Part shown: positions 63,462 through 64,000 of the stretch, piece by piece
How positions within the stretch are numbered: the stretch's first letter is position 1
How the letters are laid out: every line of letters starts with the position of its first letter
The notes under the pieces: model-generated
Database searches by the model: none
What the model was told of the DNA's origin: nothing
The model's input: only the letters and a program-made list of their open reading frames with translations
Origin: Neobacillus niacini
Lineage (GTDB): Bacteria; Bacillota; Bacilli; Bacillales; Cytobacillaceae
Reading direction: 5' to 3'
NCBI RefSeq assembly: GCF_030817595.1
Contig: NZ_JAUSZN010000001.1
Span: forward strand, 5,082,001-5,146,000
Length of the DNA stretch: 64,000 nt
Made by a program: the position numbers and the translations under genes

Positions 63462-64000
63462 TTGTTTTTAACGGAAAGAAAGTTTGAAGCGCGTATTCGG
63501 GAATTAGAAGGTTACCGTTATCGTGATTGCATAACGATTGATCAATTTATTACACAGGAAGACGACGGCAGGGTTGGGGCTTACCCGCCGGTATCTTACG
63601 ATGAAAACAGTGTCATGAAGCTGGGCGATTATTGGAAAGGCCGCGATCGATATATTTGGCTGCATGCGGACGTTGATTGTCACCTGCCAAACAATAGCAG
63701 GCAGGTTGTCGGCCTGTTCTCCTTCGGAAAGACTGGCGGTGGGAATAATTCAGGGTTTGAATCATTATTATTTGTAAATGGAAAACCCTATCAAGGTGTC
63801 GATTCCAATCATGAAGAAGTTCTTTTTGATGAACAAACCGCGAGTGGGCCGCTCACGTTAGATTTTAGACTTTGGTCGGGTCTTGAGGGTGGAGGAGTTC
63901 CGGTTGACAATGAATTCAAACTAGAGATGGCGAAAATCGGCTGGCTTGATAAGCGGGTGGATAATTTATACTACACCCTTTTGGCAGCGTATGAAGTATT
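63462..64000 (+). CDS. Alpha-mannosidase-type protein, N-terminal part
   Basis: 179 codons of a gene cut by the right edge of the window. The start is a TTG at 63462 with GGGGTGATT upstream, 31 bases after the GH20 stop. The visible part matches the N-terminal beta domain of large GH38 alpha-mannosidases (LTERKFEARIRELEGYRYR, IWLHADVDCHLP, LLFVNGKPYQGVD). The catalytic Zn-site motif should lie beyond the window, so this identity is inferred from the N-terminal domain only. A second mannosidase would let the cell handle other linkages. No signal peptide in the visible part. Confidence 0.75.
   Translation, partial: MFLTERKFEARIRELEGYRYRDCITIDQFITQEDDGRVGAYPPVSYDENSVMKLGDYWKGRDRYIWLHADVDCHLPNNSRQVVGLFSFGKTGGGNNSGFESLLFVNGKPYQGVDSNHEEVLFDEQTASGPLTLDFRLWSGLEGGGVPVDNEFKLEMAKIGWLDKRVDNLYYTLLAAYEV

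Noticed and set aside
1..64000. tRNA, rRNA, riboswitch and insertion sequences
   Set aside because: None was recognised by eye. Short regulatory RNAs cannot be excluded without structure searches.

Overview
The window looks like chromosome from a low-GC Gram-positive endospore-former relative (Bacillaceae, of the Bacillus/Neobacillus type). The reasons are AGGAGG-type ribosome binding sites, frequent GTG/TTG starts, many CcpA-like cre boxes, YesM/YesN two-component pairs, LplB/LplC-type sugar permeases, an alr-ald-adeR-alanine permease group and a GlcD/GlcF pair next to a CdaR-family regulator. The genus is inferred from gene content only. I saw no rRNA, tRNA, riboswitch, phage or insertion sequence.

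Layout. 1-2.8 kb: glycolate oxidase genes glcF (cut by the window edge) and glcD, with a CdaR-type regulator. 2.9-8.4 kb: a Cof phosphatase, then a peptidoglycan-recycling operon murQ-murR-murP-mupG behind a good sigma-A promoter with a cre box. 8.4-12.2 kb: an acidic hypothetical protein, a CPA1 sodium/proton antiporter, a 51-residue lipoprotein and an aldo/keto reductase. 12.4-25.6 kb: a fructan-type sugar locus: histidine kinase, response regulator, an extracytoplasmic binding protein without lipobox, then (after a 53-bp tandem repeat array of about 1 kb and a NERD gene on the other strand) two permeases, a lipoprotein binding protein, a GH32 beta-fructosidase and a fructokinase.

25.6-37.6 kb: the first of two near-identical DoxX genes, an APH-like kinase, an S9 peptidase, a YdjM-like membrane protein, an IclR regulator beside a frameshifted DapA-family gene, then alr, ald, adeR and an alanine-permease-like gene. 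37.8-46.4 kb: a second sugar locus: lipoprotein binding protein, MalF/MalG-type permeases, histidine kinase, response regulator, GH1 beta-glycosidase and a ROK kinase resembling beta-glucoside kinases. 46.4-49.9 kb: a small membrane protein, a composite intergenic repeat, an ABC-2 exporter and the second DoxX gene.

50-64 kb: a host-glycan (N-glycan) degradation island: secreted GH84 and GH85 enzymes, transcribed divergently, followed by a run of enzymes without signal peptides: GH38 alpha-mannosidase, GH125 exo-alpha-1,6-mannosidase, a YesL/DUF624 protein, GH20 beta-hexosaminidase and the start of a second GH38-like gene. The secreted enzymes would free and trim glycans outside the cell and the others would finish the job inside; no dedicated importer for them lies in the window.

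The regions most worth following up are the 19-unit hairpin array, the ABC/ROK/GH1 locus that may phosphorylate an imported glycoside before cleaving it, an attenuator-like leader ahead of the GH84 gene, and the duplicated DoxX cassette.
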